In this document: one piece after another, positions 1-9,400 of the stretch
Position numbering within the stretch: the first letter of the stretch is position 1
Layout of the letters: each line of letters starts with the position of its first letter
Assembly: GCF_000425665.1 (NCBI RefSeq)
Contig: NZ_AUDW01000025.1
Span: forward strand, 1 to 47,286
DNA: 47,286 nt
Reading direction: 5' to 3'
DNA from: Gemella cuniculi DSM 15828
Lineage (GTDB): Bacteria > Bacillota > Bacilli > Staphylococcales > Gemellaceae
Program-made: the position numbers and the translations under genes
The notes under the pieces: generated by a model
Database searches by the model: none
Seen by the model: the letters and a program-made list of their open reading frames with translations, nothing else
Told to the model about the DNA's origin: nothing

Positions 1-1
1 T

Positions 2-328
2 AAAGCTATTAAAGTTCTATGTTTATTACTTCCTAATAAAGCTTTAAAGTCCTTTACCTCTGATAGAGGAAAAGAATTTTCTTGCTATAAAGATGTAGAA
101 AAGATGGGAATAGATTTTTACTTTGCAGATCCATATTCTTCTTGGCAACGAGGTTCTAATGAGAATAGTAATGGTCTTTTTAGGGACCCTAAAAAGACTA
201 ATTTGAGTAATATTAATTTGACTGAACTAATTGAAAATTTAGTCCAATTGAATAATAGACCAAGAAAATGTCTAAATTTTTCAACACCATTCGAAGCATT
301 GTTACACGAGATTAATTTATTGAGTTAG
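2..328 (+). mobile_element. IS30-family transposase, C-terminal part (runs off left edge)
   Basis: An open frame enters from the left edge and stops at 328. It reads like the C-terminal half of an IS30-type DDE transposase. TSDRGKEF carries the second catalytic Asp, and WQRGSNENSNGL carries the catalytic Glu in the family's ERGTNENTNG block. LNNRPRKCLNF followed by TPFEAL is the family's C-terminal signature. Where relatives usually read RE-FFPK, this copy reads RDPKKT, so about two residues seem lost in frame. That may or may not abolish activity. The only convincing plus-strand gene in the window. The N-terminal half lies outside, so intactness cannot be judged. Confidence 0.85.
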
Positions 329-330
329 GT

Positions 331-385
331 GTTGCACTTTTATTTGCAATTCACCAATAAAAATAACTAATATAAAAAGTGCAAC
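331..385. repeat. Inverted repeat at the IS30 right end
   Basis: GTTGCACTTTT (331-341) is mirrored exactly by AAAAGTGCAAC (375-385), 11 bp each with a 33-nt spacer. The left arm begins 2 nt after the transposase stop, where the IS30-type terminal repeat is expected. The right arm could be an opposing end of a second, lost IS copy, or the other arm of a hairpin. Confidence 0.6.
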
Positions 386-397
386 CAACAAGATAAG

Positions 398-435
398 AAG
401 AGTAGCTTGGCTAGAAATTTCTACCTACTACTCTT
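398..435. terminator. Putative bidirectional terminator after gltS
   Basis: AAGAGTAG (398-405) pairs with CTACTCTT (428-435). The plus-strand 3' side continues into a T-rich tract. The hairpin lies just past the gltS stop at 442 and could end both gltS (minus) and readthrough from the IS (plus). Confidence 0.5.
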
Positions 436-441
436 TTTCTA

Positions 442-1650
442 TTATCTCGCTAAAAATGAGAAAAATCCACTTATTATTGCTACGTTGAAAAAATCAATAA
501 ATAATGCACCAACTATCGGCATTACAAAAAAGGCAATATGTGAATATTTATATCTATCACAAACGCTTTGCATATTAGCAATTCCATTAGGTGTCGCTCC
601 TAATCCAAAACCTGCATGTCCCGCTGAAAGGACTGCAGCATCATAATTACTTCCCATTACTCTGAATGTTACAAAATAAATAAATAGATAAGCAAGAACT
701 ACTTGTGCAATTAATAATAAAGCTAATTGTCCAGCGACATTACCTAATTCCCAAAGTTTTAAGCTTATCATTGCCATTCCTAAAAATAAATTTAATGATA
801 CATCTTCTAAAATATGAATTTCTTCATAATGAAGATCAAACTTATTCGTTGAATCAGAAATATTTCTTAAAACAGCTGCGACAATCATCGGCCCTATATA
901 ACTTGGAAAATTTAAAAATTGATTTAAATAAGCAGATACATAACTTCCTATAAACATAGAAAGTAAAATTAAAAAGAATGCTTTAGCGAAATTTTCTCCA
1001 TCTAGTTTTTTCACATCATTATCAAATAAAAATTCATCATTTTTTATTTTTTCATCGTCAATTTTCTCTACAATAACTTCTATTTTTTTCCTTCTAATCA
1101 ACCCATTAGCAAGTGGACCACCTATGCTAGAACCTGCAATTAAACCAAATGTTGCTGCTGCTATTGCAACACTTTTGGCACCTGTATGCCCCATCTCTTC
1201 AACTATTGGAGCCATTGCTGCAGCAGTTCCATGACCACCCGTCATTGCAGTAGAACCAGTAAGTAAAGCCACTAAAGGATCAACACCACTTAAAATTCCT
1301 ACTCCAAGTGCCATTATATTTTGCAAAATTACCAAAACGATTGCTAAAATTAAAAATAATACTACCTTTTTTCCACCAACTTTTAATAATCTCCAACTTG
1401 CATTAAATCCTATGCTAGTAAAAAATAAAGTCATAAAGAAACTTTGTAATGTATTATCAAATTCAAAAATAATTAAATTTGTTTGTCTTAAAACTAAATT
1501 AAATATTGCAAATAGAAATCCTCCAATTACTGGCGAAGGTATACAATATATTTCAAATATTTTTACTTTCTTTCTTAAAAGTCGACCTACTATTAAAATA
1601 ATAACTGCTAAGCCTACAGTTTGAATCATATCCATTTTTATATTGTACAT
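442..1650 (-). CDS. gltS: Sodium/glutamate symporter GltS
   Basis: Polytopic membrane protein of 402 residues, the usual size for the ESS (GltS) family, which imports glutamate with Na+. It is an inverted duplication. The first half holds the Gly-rich loop TGSTAMTGGHGTAAAM and the second half holds the matching loop SAGHAGFGLGATPNGIANM. These re-entrant loops are the family's hallmark. About ten hydrophobic segments are visible. I chose the ATG at 1650 (MYNIKMDMIQ) over an in-frame ATG at 1683 because an AGGAAAGGG ribosome site sits 7 nt upstream. Monocistronic, with a terminator on each side. The leader holds a hairpin described separately. Confidence 0.92.
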   Translation of the reverse strand: MYNIKMDMIQTVGLAVIILIVGRLLRKKVKIFEIYCIPSPVIGGFLFAIFNLVLRQTNLIIFEFDNTLQSFFMTLFFTSIGFNASWRLLKVGGKKVVLFLILAIVLVILQNIMALGVGILSGVDPLVALLTGSTAMTGGHGTAAAMAPIVEEMGHTGAKSVAIAAATFGLIAGSSIGGPLANGLIRRKKIEVIVEKIDDEKIKNDEFLFDNDVKKLDGENFAKAFFLILLSMFIGSYVSAYLNQFLNFPSYIGPMIVAAVLRNISDSTNKFDLHYEEIHILEDVSLNLFLGMAMISLKLWELGNVAGQLALLLIAQVVLAYLFIYFVTFRVMGSNYDAAVLSAGHAGFGLGATPNGIANMQSVCDRYKYSHIAFFVMPIVGALFIDFFNVAIISGFFSFLAR

Positions 1651-1683
1651 ATATTTCCCTTTCCTTGTTAAATTTTCTTTCAT

Positions 1684-1840
1684 AAATATCTATAAAAGAA
1701 AACTTCGACTCGAAATCTGTTAAGTTTCTCGAATCGAATTTTCTTATTATTAATAGTTTTAAAATACCCATAATCATAATACTATTTATTTTTGTTTTTT
1801 TCAAAACTGCGTCAGATAATTTGACAGAATAGTTTTATTG
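1684..1840. other. Intergenic stretch dltX-gltS (gltS leader)
   Basis: AT-rich stretch between the dlt terminator and gltS. It holds the hairpin at 1699-1742 and a short inverted repeat GTCA-N7-TGAC at 1811-1825 that could be an operator. No convincing -35/-10 pair could be assigned to gltS. Confidence 0.4.
1699..1742 (-). promoter_or_regulatory. Leader hairpin upstream of gltS (possible attenuator)
   Basis: On the minus strand AAAATTCGATTCGA (1742-1729) can pair with TCGAGTCGAAGTTTT (1713-1699), allowing one bulge and one G-U. It is followed by TTTTCTTTT, which resembles an intrinsic terminator placed about 50 nt before the gltS start codon. No competing antiterminator was identified. Confidence 0.35.
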
Positions 1841-1897
1841 ATAAAAAAGAAAAGTTTTAAACATTAACTCAACAGTTTAAAACCTTTCTTTTTTATA
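1841..1897. terminator. Terminator of the dlt operon
   Basis: GTTTTAAAC (1854-1862) and GTTTAAAAC (1875-1883) form a 9-bp stem. It has A-rich and T-rich flanks on both sides, so it can work in both directions. It starts 4 nt after the small ORF that ends the dlt operon. Confidence 0.75.
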
Positions 1898-1900
1898 ATT

Positions 1901-2038
1901 CTAAAAATTACTATACACATATTCTTTTATATTAGAAAAATCCGTTACAAAACAGTATATTATAATTGTCATTATTAAAATATAAAAAAATATTGTCCAT
2001 AAAATCATTTTTTGTCTATCATTAATTTTCTTTTGCAA
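1901..2038 (-). CDS. dltX: DltX-like small membrane protein at the 3' end of the dlt operon
   Basis: Short frame not obvious in a standard gene scan. From a TTG at 2038 it gives 45 residues; the first in-frame ATG (2008) gives 35. The layout is a basic N-terminus (QKKINDRQK), one transmembrane segment (ILWTIFFYILIMTIIIYCFV), then a short tail ending exactly in EYVYSNF. DltX proteins are about 45-50 residues with one membrane helix and a C-terminal [FY]xYxxF motif (FIYNEF in staphylococci and streptococci). The conserved Tyr of that motif carries D-Ala on its way to teichoic acid. Position supports the call: it overlaps the dltD stop by 17 nt with TTG (or starts 13 nt downstream with ATG), and the operon terminator follows at once. 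dltX normally precedes dltA, but no such ORF exists there here. The start codon is uncertain, since no strong ribosome site is seen. Confidence 0.72.
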   Translation of the reverse strand: MQKKINDRQKMILWTIFFYILIMTIIIYCFVTDFSNIKEYVYSNF

Positions 2039-3194
2039 GTTTGTAAAGATCTCTTTCAAAGTCTAACCATCCTCTCCATCCTAAGTGCATAGTATCACAA
2101 AGATAGTAGTTTTCATATTCTTTGCCCGTATAATCTAGAACATCCACATTATTTTCTTTCGCTATTTTCTTTAACTTATTATAAGCTACTTCTCTTTTAT
2201 GTTTATCAATCCCTGTATAATCACTCCACTTGCCATTAGCAGGAAAAATAGCAAATTTCAACTTTATTCCTAAATCTTTTGCTATCGATAAAAATATATC
2301 TAAATCCTTATATTCCGGAGAATCATCATATTTTGTATTTTTTGAAATATTTTTCAATTTATCATATTGTGATTTAATGTATTTATCATAATATAAATTA
2401 TCAATTCCATATGTATTATTATCTGTTTTTTTCTGTGCTTCTTTTGTAAATTTTTCTTTTAATTCATTCCAATTATAGTTAGGGGTGCTATCACCTGAGG
2501 TTGGATAATTCTCGATTGACTTATTTTTATAAAATTGATATTTATTTTTTAAGCTATAGATATAATTATCAAATTTCATAAATTGTTTAGAGATAACATT
2601 CCCTTTTTCTTCTAAAAAGTATTTTTTGTAATTTTTAAACTTTTTATGCATCTCTTTGTTCTCAGACGATAATTCTATTACTCTGTTAATAAATTTCTCT
2701 TTTGTAGACTTGCTAATTCTACTATTGTTCATAGTATTGTAGACATGTTCTTCTGAAATCCTTGATAAAAATGCACCTTTCAAAATCCCATTTTTATTAT
2801 CAAACCATTGAATCGATTGAACCATAACCACTTGATTATTTTTTATATTATCTCCGATGGAGCCAAGAGTTGCCGCATGAATTATATTTTGCGAATGTCC
2901 CACCCCTATTTGCATTATATTAAAATCTTTATAATTAAATATTTTTTTAGGATGATAGCTTTCATTTATTGTTGTTGTAAGTTCCGAAGAACCTAGCAAT
3001 ACTGTAGTATTGTTAGTAATATTTTTTGTTATTATATCTCTACTCTTATATTTCTCATATGAGGTATTGTACCTTACACTATTATCTTTTACTTTGTAAT
3101 AATTTTCTATCTTTTTTATATAAACCCGATCTATTACAATTAGCGATACTACAACCAGTATTATTGATACTAAAAACGCTTTCAATCTTATCAT
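2022..3194 (-). CDS. dltD: D-alanyl-lipoteichoic acid biosynthesis protein DltD
   Basis: Last classical gene of the D-alanylation pathway. DltD is an SGNH/GDSL-like hydrolase-fold protein anchored by an N-terminal helix (about residues 6-22) with its catalytic domain outside the cell. There it takes part in moving D-Ala onto lipoteichoic acid. The nucleophile motif LLGSSEL has Ser at 69-70. The C-terminal DTMHLGWRGW gives the Asp367/His370 pair. The length of 390 residues is slightly under the roughly 400-420 of relatives. Only 1 nt separates it from dltC. Modification of teichoic acids with D-Ala lowers surface negative charge and resistance to cationic peptides depends on it (family knowledge). 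Confidence 0.95.
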   Translation of the reverse strand: MIRLKAFLVSIILVVVSLIVIDRVYIKKIENYYKVKDNSVRYNTSYEKYKSRDIITKNITNNTTVLLGSSELTTTINESYHPKKIFNYKDFNIMQIGVGHSQNIIHAATLGSIGDNIKNNQVVMVQSIQWFDNKNGILKGAFLSRISEEHVYNTMNNSRISKSTKEKFINRVIELSSENKEMHKKFKNYKKYFLEEKGNVISKQFMKFDNYIYSLKNKYQFYKNKSIENYPTSGDSTPNYNWNELKEKFTKEAQKKTDNNTYGIDNLYYDKYIKSQYDKLKNISKNTKYDDSPEYKDLDIFLSIAKDLGIKLKFAIFPANGKWSDYTGIDKHKREVAYNKLKKIAKENNVDVLDYTGKEYENYYLCDTMHLGWRGWLDFERDLYKLAKEN

Positions 3195-3195
3195 T

Positions 3196-3432
3196 TTACT
3201 TTATCCTATTTTCTAAGTAGTTAATAACCTTGTTTGGGGTATCAATATCTTCATAAGTTACTTCGGTTGGAGCAATATTCACTCCAAAATTCTCCTCTAT
3301 TTTTACCAACATTTCCACAAAAGCTAATGAATCCATCAAACCTTCCTCTTTCATATTGATATCCAAATCCTCTTTTACTATTTCGTCCTCACAAATTTCC
3401 TCTAACATATCTAAAACTTCTTCTCTTAACAT
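3196..3432 (-). CDS. dltC: D-alanyl carrier protein DltC
   Basis: Acyl-carrier-type protein of 78 residues, normal for DltC. The phosphopantetheine attachment site is Ser35 in GLMDSLAFVEM. DltA loads D-Ala as a thioester onto the phosphopantetheine arm, and DltB receives it at the membrane. A strong ribosome site (GGAGG) lies 7 nt before the ATG. The 104 nt between dltB and dltC hold only this site and no further gene, unlike the 1-nt junctions elsewhere in the operon. Confidence 0.95.
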   Translation of the reverse strand: MLREEVLDMLEEICEDEIVKEDLDINMKEEGLMDSLAFVEMLVKIEENFGVNIAPTEVTYEDIDTPNKVINYLENRIK

Positions 3433-3536
3433 TAAGATTCCTCCTTTATCTTTTTCAAATTATTATGGTAATTTTTATCTTATTCATAATTTAAATATAA
3501 ACCCTAAAATATTTGCTTACTATACAGTTTATTTTC

Positions 3537-4697
3537 TTACATCTTTAGTAAAATTGTTATTATTTTTTGTGCTTTCCCTGAGAAAATAAACAAACCTATA
3601 ACTACAAGATTTATTGTGATAAACCAACTAAGTATTTTATACCATTTTTTATTTTTATTTTTTTTATAAAACTTTGATTTTTTTTGATAATATTCAAAAC
3701 CAGCCATTAATATCCCATGATAAAATCCGTAAGCTATATAACTAAGAGTCAATCCATGCCATAAACCCATTAAAATCATATTTACCATATATGCATACAT
3801 TGCTGTAGTGAGTCTTTTTTTGAAGCATTTCTTTTTTGTTGCTCCCATAAAAACTCTAGAAAAAACAAAATCTCTCAGCCATGTTGATAAAGTTATATGC
3901 CATCTATTCCAAAAATCTTTAATATCCACACTTAAAAATGGCTTATTAAAATTCATTGGTGTTCGTATTCCAAGAATATTGCTACTTCCTACTGCCATCA
4001 AACTATACCCAGCAAAATCAAAAAATAAATACAGTGTATATAAGTACATATATTTTACTGAATATAATAAAGTCGTCTGAAAATCTAAAGAAACTAAATA
4101 ATGATAAAAAAATGTTGACAAAACCACTTTATAAAATAATCCTAAAACAAGTCTATAAAGACCTTCTCCCACTAATTCAAAATATTCTAAACGATTTATT
4201 GGAGCTTTTAAATCTTCTTCAAATCTTCTACTCCTATCAATAGGACCTGCACTTATTGTTGGAAAAAATAATAAAAATTGAAGAAAATTTTTTAAAGTAA
4301 TTTTTTCTTTTATTAAACCATCATTTATCTCTATCATAATCTGAATAGTTTTAAATGACATATATGAAATCCCTATAAACCCTAAAATATGCAAAGAGGT
4401 CAGTGAAAATATCTTATTTACAACAAGTGGCAATATTGAAAAAATAACTAGGATTTTTAATATAATTTTCTTACTTATATTTTTTTGTGCTACTAAAACT
4501 AAACAATATTCATAAAGTAAAAATCCTATTAGGTAAGCAAACATAGCTTTACTTTTTCCATAGATTGCTACAGCAAAAATTAATGATAAGACTAATATAT
4601 AATTTGAAATATTTTTTTCGAACAACCTTAAAATAAATCCAAATATTAGTGCTAGAAATAAGAAAAAGAAAAACTCATTTCCCTCAAAATAATTCAT
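3537..4697 (-). CDS. dltB: D-alanyl transfer membrane protein DltB (MBOAT)
   Basis: Polytopic membrane O-acyltransferase of 386 residues. It receives D-Ala from DltC and passes it across the membrane to teichoic acids, through DltX in current models. MBOAT hallmarks are visible: FWNRWHITLSTWLRDFVF, and the invariant His314 in GLWHGLTLS with a second His at 327. PIDRSRRFEEDL, in the loop near residue 150, is also typical. About ten hydrophobic segments. It starts 2 nt after the dltA stop, so the two are probably translationally coupled. Confidence 0.95.
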   Translation of the reverse strand: MNYFEGNEFFFFLFLALIFGFILRLFEKNISNYILVLSLIFAVAIYGKSKAMFAYLIGFLLYEYCLVLVAQKNISKKIILKILVIFSILPLVVNKIFSLTSLHILGFIGISYMSFKTIQIMIEINDGLIKEKITLKNFLQFLLFFPTISAGPIDRSRRFEEDLKAPINRLEYFELVGEGLYRLVLGLFYKVVLSTFFYHYLVSLDFQTTLLYSVKYMYLYTLYLFFDFAGYSLMAVGSSNILGIRTPMNFNKPFLSVDIKDFWNRWHITLSTWLRDFVFSRVFMGATKKKCFKKRLTTAMYAYMVNMILMGLWHGLTLSYIAYGFYHGILMAGFEYYQKKSKFYKKNKNKKWYKILSWFITINLVVIGLFIFSGKAQKIITILLKM

Positions 4698-4698
4698 C

Positions 4699-6198
4699 TT
4701 ACATCCCCTTTAATTTTTTCTTATCTATTTTTCCATTGTTATTAAGCGGCATTTCTTCTAGAAACACTATTTTTTTAGGTATCATATATTCTGGAATTAA
4801 ATTTTTTAGTTTTCTTTTTATTTCTTTTATTTCATCAAACCTTTTTTCTATTTTTTTGTTATAGACGACAAACGAAACTAAATACTTTACCCTTCCATCT
4901 TGATAATTTGGGACAGTTGCTGCTTGTCGTATTTTTTCATTTTTTAAAAGGTTACTATCTATATCTTCTAACTCTATTCTATGTCCATGAAGTTTTATTT
5001 GAAAATCCATTCTTCCTTCACAAAACAACATAGAATCTTTATAATACCCTAAATCCCCTGTTCGATAGCTGCGATATTTTATATTATTTACAAAATCTGT
5101 ATCAAAACTCTCTTTTGTTATTTTATCATTTTTAAAATACCCCTTAGCCACAGTATCTCCAATTATTACTATTTCACCTTTGCCATCTTCATCTTTATCT
5201 TTTAACTCTATTTTACTTCCTTTTTTTACCACCCCTACTGGAAGATTTGTAGAATATCTTTCATTTATTTCTTTTGTTATTTCTATCCATGTTACCATCA
5301 CAGTTGATTCTGTAGGTCCGTAAGTATTTATTACCTGTGCCTTAGGAAATCTTTCATGTATTTTCTCTACTGTTGTACTGAACAACTTCTCACCACAAAA
5401 AACAAATTGTTCAACATGTGGTAACAAATTTTGATTAAAGTTCTCATCAATAAAACACATTTCTATAAATGAGGGGGTCGAAATCCAAATATTTGCATTA
5501 GATTTTTCTAACTCACTAAACATATCTTTAAAATTTTCTTGGTGCCTTTTATCAATTTGAATAAGTGTGCTTTTCATATAAATACTTGGCCACAACGACA
5601 TCACCGAAAGATCAAACGAAAATGGCGGGTGTCCTAGAAATACTAAATTATCTTTTTCTTTGTAGTATTCAGTATACCAATCTAAAAAATTATTTAAATT
5701 GTTGTACGTAATGCAAACTCCTTTAGGTTTTCCTGTACTACCTGAGGTGAAGATTATATAATATAAATCTTCATCTTTTACATAGTGTTTCTCGTCTATC
5801 CTTTTCTCCGTCGTTGTAATTATTTCTTTTGCTTTCTTAATATCTATAATTTCACTTTTAACATTTAGTTCTTCTGTAATTAGTACAATCTTTGATTCAA
5901 CAGTTCTTATTATCTCTTCGACTCTTTCTTGTGGTGTATTTATATCCACAGGACAAAATGCTCTTCCTGATTTTACACAAGCTAGAAAATAGACTACCAT
6001 AAAAGGATGTTTATGCCCATAAACTACTATCGGTCCTTTGTCATTTTCTAATTTTTTTTCAAGATAATAAGCTAGTCTATCAGAATAATCCAACAGTTTT
6101 TTATAAGTTAAATTTTCATCTTTATATATATTATTTATATAGCAAAATTTTGTGTCATTTTCATATTTTTTTATTTGTTCTAAAAATGTCCCTCTCAT
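4699..6198 (-). CDS. dltA: D-alanine--D-alanyl carrier protein ligase DltA
   Basis: Adenylate-forming enzyme that activates D-Ala with ATP and loads it on DltC in the cytosol. Motifs in order: P-loop-like TSGSTGKPKG at 151-160, NTYGPTEST near 290, YRTGDLG near 380, and the C-terminal NNNGKIDKKKL with catalytic Lys490. The length of 499 residues matches the family (about 500). The ATG at 6198 follows AAGGAGA with 4 nt spacing. First gene of dltABCD(X). The 300 nt upstream hold no dltX-like ORF. Confidence 0.96.
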   Translation of the reverse strand: MRGTFLEQIKKYENDTKFCYINNIYKDENLTYKKLLDYSDRLAYYLEKKLENDKGPIVVYGHKHPFMVVYFLACVKSGRAFCPVDINTPQERVEEIIRTVESKIVLITEELNVKSEIIDIKKAKEIITTTEKRIDEKHYVKDEDLYYIIFTSGSTGKPKGVCITYNNLNNFLDWYTEYYKEKDNLVFLGHPPFSFDLSVMSLWPSIYMKSTLIQIDKRHQENFKDMFSELEKSNANIWISTPSFIEMCFIDENFNQNLLPHVEQFVFCGEKLFSTTVEKIHERFPKAQVINTYGPTESTVMVTWIEITKEINERYSTNLPVGVVKKGSKIELKDKDEDGKGEIVIIGDTVAKGYFKNDKITKESFDTDFVNNIKYRSYRTGDLGYYKDSMLFCEGRMDFQIKLHGHRIELEDIDSNLLKNEKIRQAATVPNYQDGRVKYLVSFVVYNKKIEKRFDEIKEIKRKLKNLIPEYMIPKKIVFLEEMPLNNNGKIDKKKLKGM

Positions 6199-6428
6199 AT
6201 GTCTCCTTTATATACTAAAATCTGAAAAATTTAAAAGAATTTTAGTTCTATCATATTCTTATAACTTATATTATTTTCTTAAGAGTAAATAAATCGTTTT
6301 CTACAACCTATTATAATACAAATTTTAACAAAAGTTATTAAAAAATAATTAAAAAATAGACAGTTAAAAAAATTTTTTCTACTTTTTATTTTACTCTTTT
6401 TCTTTAAACAATAAAACGATAAAATATA
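6199..6428 (-). other. Upstream region of the dlt operon
   Basis: Very AT-rich. Reading the minus strand in all three frames shows no ORF above about 10 codons, so no dltX precedes dltA. A -10-like TATAAT lies at 6315-6310 on the minus strand, but its -35 is weak. This is the likely dlt promoter region. Confidence 0.45.
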
Positions 6429-6478
6429 GAAGCTATAAAGTAACTAACTGTTTTAACCCCCAGTTACTTTATAGCTTC
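6429..6478 (-). terminator. Terminator of sbcDC-addB
   Basis: A perfect 17-bp inverted repeat (6429-6445 with 6462-6478, arms ending GAAGCTATAAAG) with a 16-nt loop lies 22 nt past the addB stop. A T-rich tract follows on the minus strand. Strong intrinsic terminator. Confidence 0.85.
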
Positions 6479-6499
6479 ACCCATAATTTTACCTCTAAA

Positions 6500-9400
6500 T
6501 TAATTTTTACTTTCTAAGATTTTTTTTCTTAAATCCTTTTTACTAAGTTCTACTCTCTCAAGCAATTCTAACCGAGTATCTAAATTTGCTGCATAATTAA
6601 AAAGTGTCCACTTTTCAGTTAAATATTCATCTTCAATGTCATATTTTCTTAATGAATAATCAAATTTATAAATTTCTTCTAATAGCTTCATCATATTGTG
6701 CAAATTTTTGTTTATAAGAAATTCTAACTCATCACTATTATATACTTTATGGCTATCAGATGCGTGGATTCCTTTTTTTGTTGTACGAACATAAGCAATA
6801 TTTTTAGTTTCATCTTTAAAATCACTTTGTAAAATCAAATCACTATTTGCAAGCCCTCGTAAGCGATAAGTATTAATATCTTTTCCAATCTTGGCAATTT
6901 CTCTGTAAAATATTCCTAGAATATCTTCAGATTTTTTATTAAATAATAATTCACAAGCAAGAGCATAAGTTAAGATTTGTGAAACAAATCCTAGCTCAAT
7001 TTTTTCTAATTCAAAATCTGTCTTACTACTCTTATAGTCTATTATTGTTATATTTTTTCCAAAACCATCAACTCTATCAATAAAACCTACAAAATTTATA
7101 TTTGGAATATTATATTCTCTATCCAAATCTTTAACGATAATTTCCTCTGTTTCTAAATCTTTACATGTTATTTTAGAGTTAGTAATTGTTAATGAGAACT
7201 CTTTTTCTAAAAATTCTGGACCATATTTCGTTATTGCTTTATACTTTATTTCTACACCTATTGCTAAAATCAACCTATTTATCATATTTTTTAAAATATA
7301 ACTACGTGTTTTCAAAACCTTGATAAGGTTTAGTACTTCTACTATATCTTTATTAGTCTTTTCAAAAATAACATCCTCTACTATTTTTCTTATAGCAAAA
7401 TTTTTAATAATGTCTTCATCACTTATAACTTCTATATCTATTTGATTAGCACAGTCACCTATAAAATCTATTATTCTTTTATCTGCCATAACTGCATGAA
7501 AAAATCTTCCCACTACTAAATTATCAATATCTACTTCACGCTCTTCCTGAATTCCCAAAATTCTTTTTACAAAAAATAAGTATGGATTTTTTTCATAATC
7601 TGAAATTTTAGAAATACTAAATTTTGAAAATTGTTTGCTTTTTTTATTTAAAAAATTCTCTATATTATTAAATGATAATTCAAATTTATAATTTCTTATT
7701 ATCTTTCCTAAATAATTTTTCACTACACTATCTCTATCAAAATAAATTCTATCATGAAGCTGTTCATAAACCTTATAAGAATCTACTTCGTTTTCAATAC
7801 TAGGTACTATATAATTTTCTAAAAATTTTGTCAGTAATATAGATAATTTTTCCGCTTCTTCTTGATTGCTAGTTTGAACTTCTAAGAAACGACGATATAA
7901 TTTTGAAAATAGATAATTGAATTCTTTACTGTTTAAAATTTCATTCATATTATCTACATAATAGTCGTAATATGTAGTATTAAACTCTAAAATTTTATCA
8001 GTTGTCTTTTCTTCTAAATCCGACAATAATGCTTTCACTACAGCTAGATATGGCGAAGAAAAATTTTCTTTGAAACTTTTATCAAGTGTACTATAGGTAA
8101 TATAGGTTTTTCGGATTGCTCTTGTCAAAGCTATATAAGCAACAAACTCCTCATCTATTAACGAACTTTTTACAGTTGGTGATAAAAATATATTCTCATC
8201 AGAAAAATTCTCTTTATCTTCATCATCCAAAAGATCAGCTTTTTTAGACATGGGTAGCACATCTTTATTAAAACCAATAACAAAAACTATTTTTTTATTC
8301 TCAACCTTAGCTAGATCCATAGTTGACATCACAATCGAATTATTAATTTCGGGTATTGATCTATATTTTATAGTTTTAAACCCCATAGTTAATAAATCTA
8401 CAAACTTTTTGTAACTTATCTTTTCTTCCCCAAAAGTTTCAATTATATTGTTTAATAATTGCAATGTCTTCTTATAAACTTGTCTATCTATACTATCTAT
8501 CTTTAATTCTTCTATATCATCATATTCACCATCTTCTTTATCTAGATACATGCGAATATTACAATAATTAAATAAATTCTCTATTTTTTTCACATAACGC
8601 TTGATTGGTATATTATCTTTTTTGGAAATATTTAAAATCTCATTATATAACTCAATTATTGTTTCTCTACATAATTCTAACTGTTTTTTATTGTATTTAT
8701 ATGTACTTTCTACGAAAAATTTCGTATCCAAATCTGAAGCACTAGTAATCAATTTTTCATTAAAAATATTCTCCAAATCAAATATAGAAATATATTTTAC
8801 ATTCGAACTGATCTCTTCTAGTGAATATTCAAAAAATTCGTTAATAACCAAGTCATTTTCTTCCTTAGTTATCCTATCTTGAATTTCTTCTTTACTTAAT
8901 TCAGAAAAGTTTTTTAAAAAACTTTTTTCATTTAAATCTGTCTTATCGAATAGAATAGAAGATATTACTTTTCTTTTGTAGATATTTTCAAAATTACTAA
9001 GTTTTGTTTTTAGTATGTTTAAGATACCATTTTTAAAAGTCAACTTATCTATATTAAGAACTTGCGTCAAAAATTTTATTAACCGGTGATTACTCACATC
9101 AATATCCTTATCAATATGTATATCAAGACCATAGTCTTTAAAAATATATTGATAATTTTCATATACTTTATCTCTGTACAAAATGGCTACATCTGAATTA
9201 GAAATATTTTCTTTTATTTTTAACTTTAAAATTTCTCTAGCAACTTGTCGAATTTCTAGTTCCTTATTTTTTGCACAAATAAGTGCAATGCTATTATCAT
9301 TTTTTCTTGATGATTTAAATGCTTTATAATATTCACTAGCTAAACAAAAATTTGCACTCCCCTTAAAACGACTTTCGTGACTATTTAATACTTTAAAATT

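Noticed and set aside
1553-1804. Minus-strand ORF overlapping the gltS start in another frame (possible leader peptide)
   Set aside because: No ribosome site, and it simply spans the leader hairpin and the gltS 5' end. Composition is that of AT-rich noncoding DNA.
8601-8882. Plus-strand ORF of 93 codons inside addB
   Set aside because: Antisense to a well-supported gene with nuclease and helicase motifs. No ribosome site or family match.
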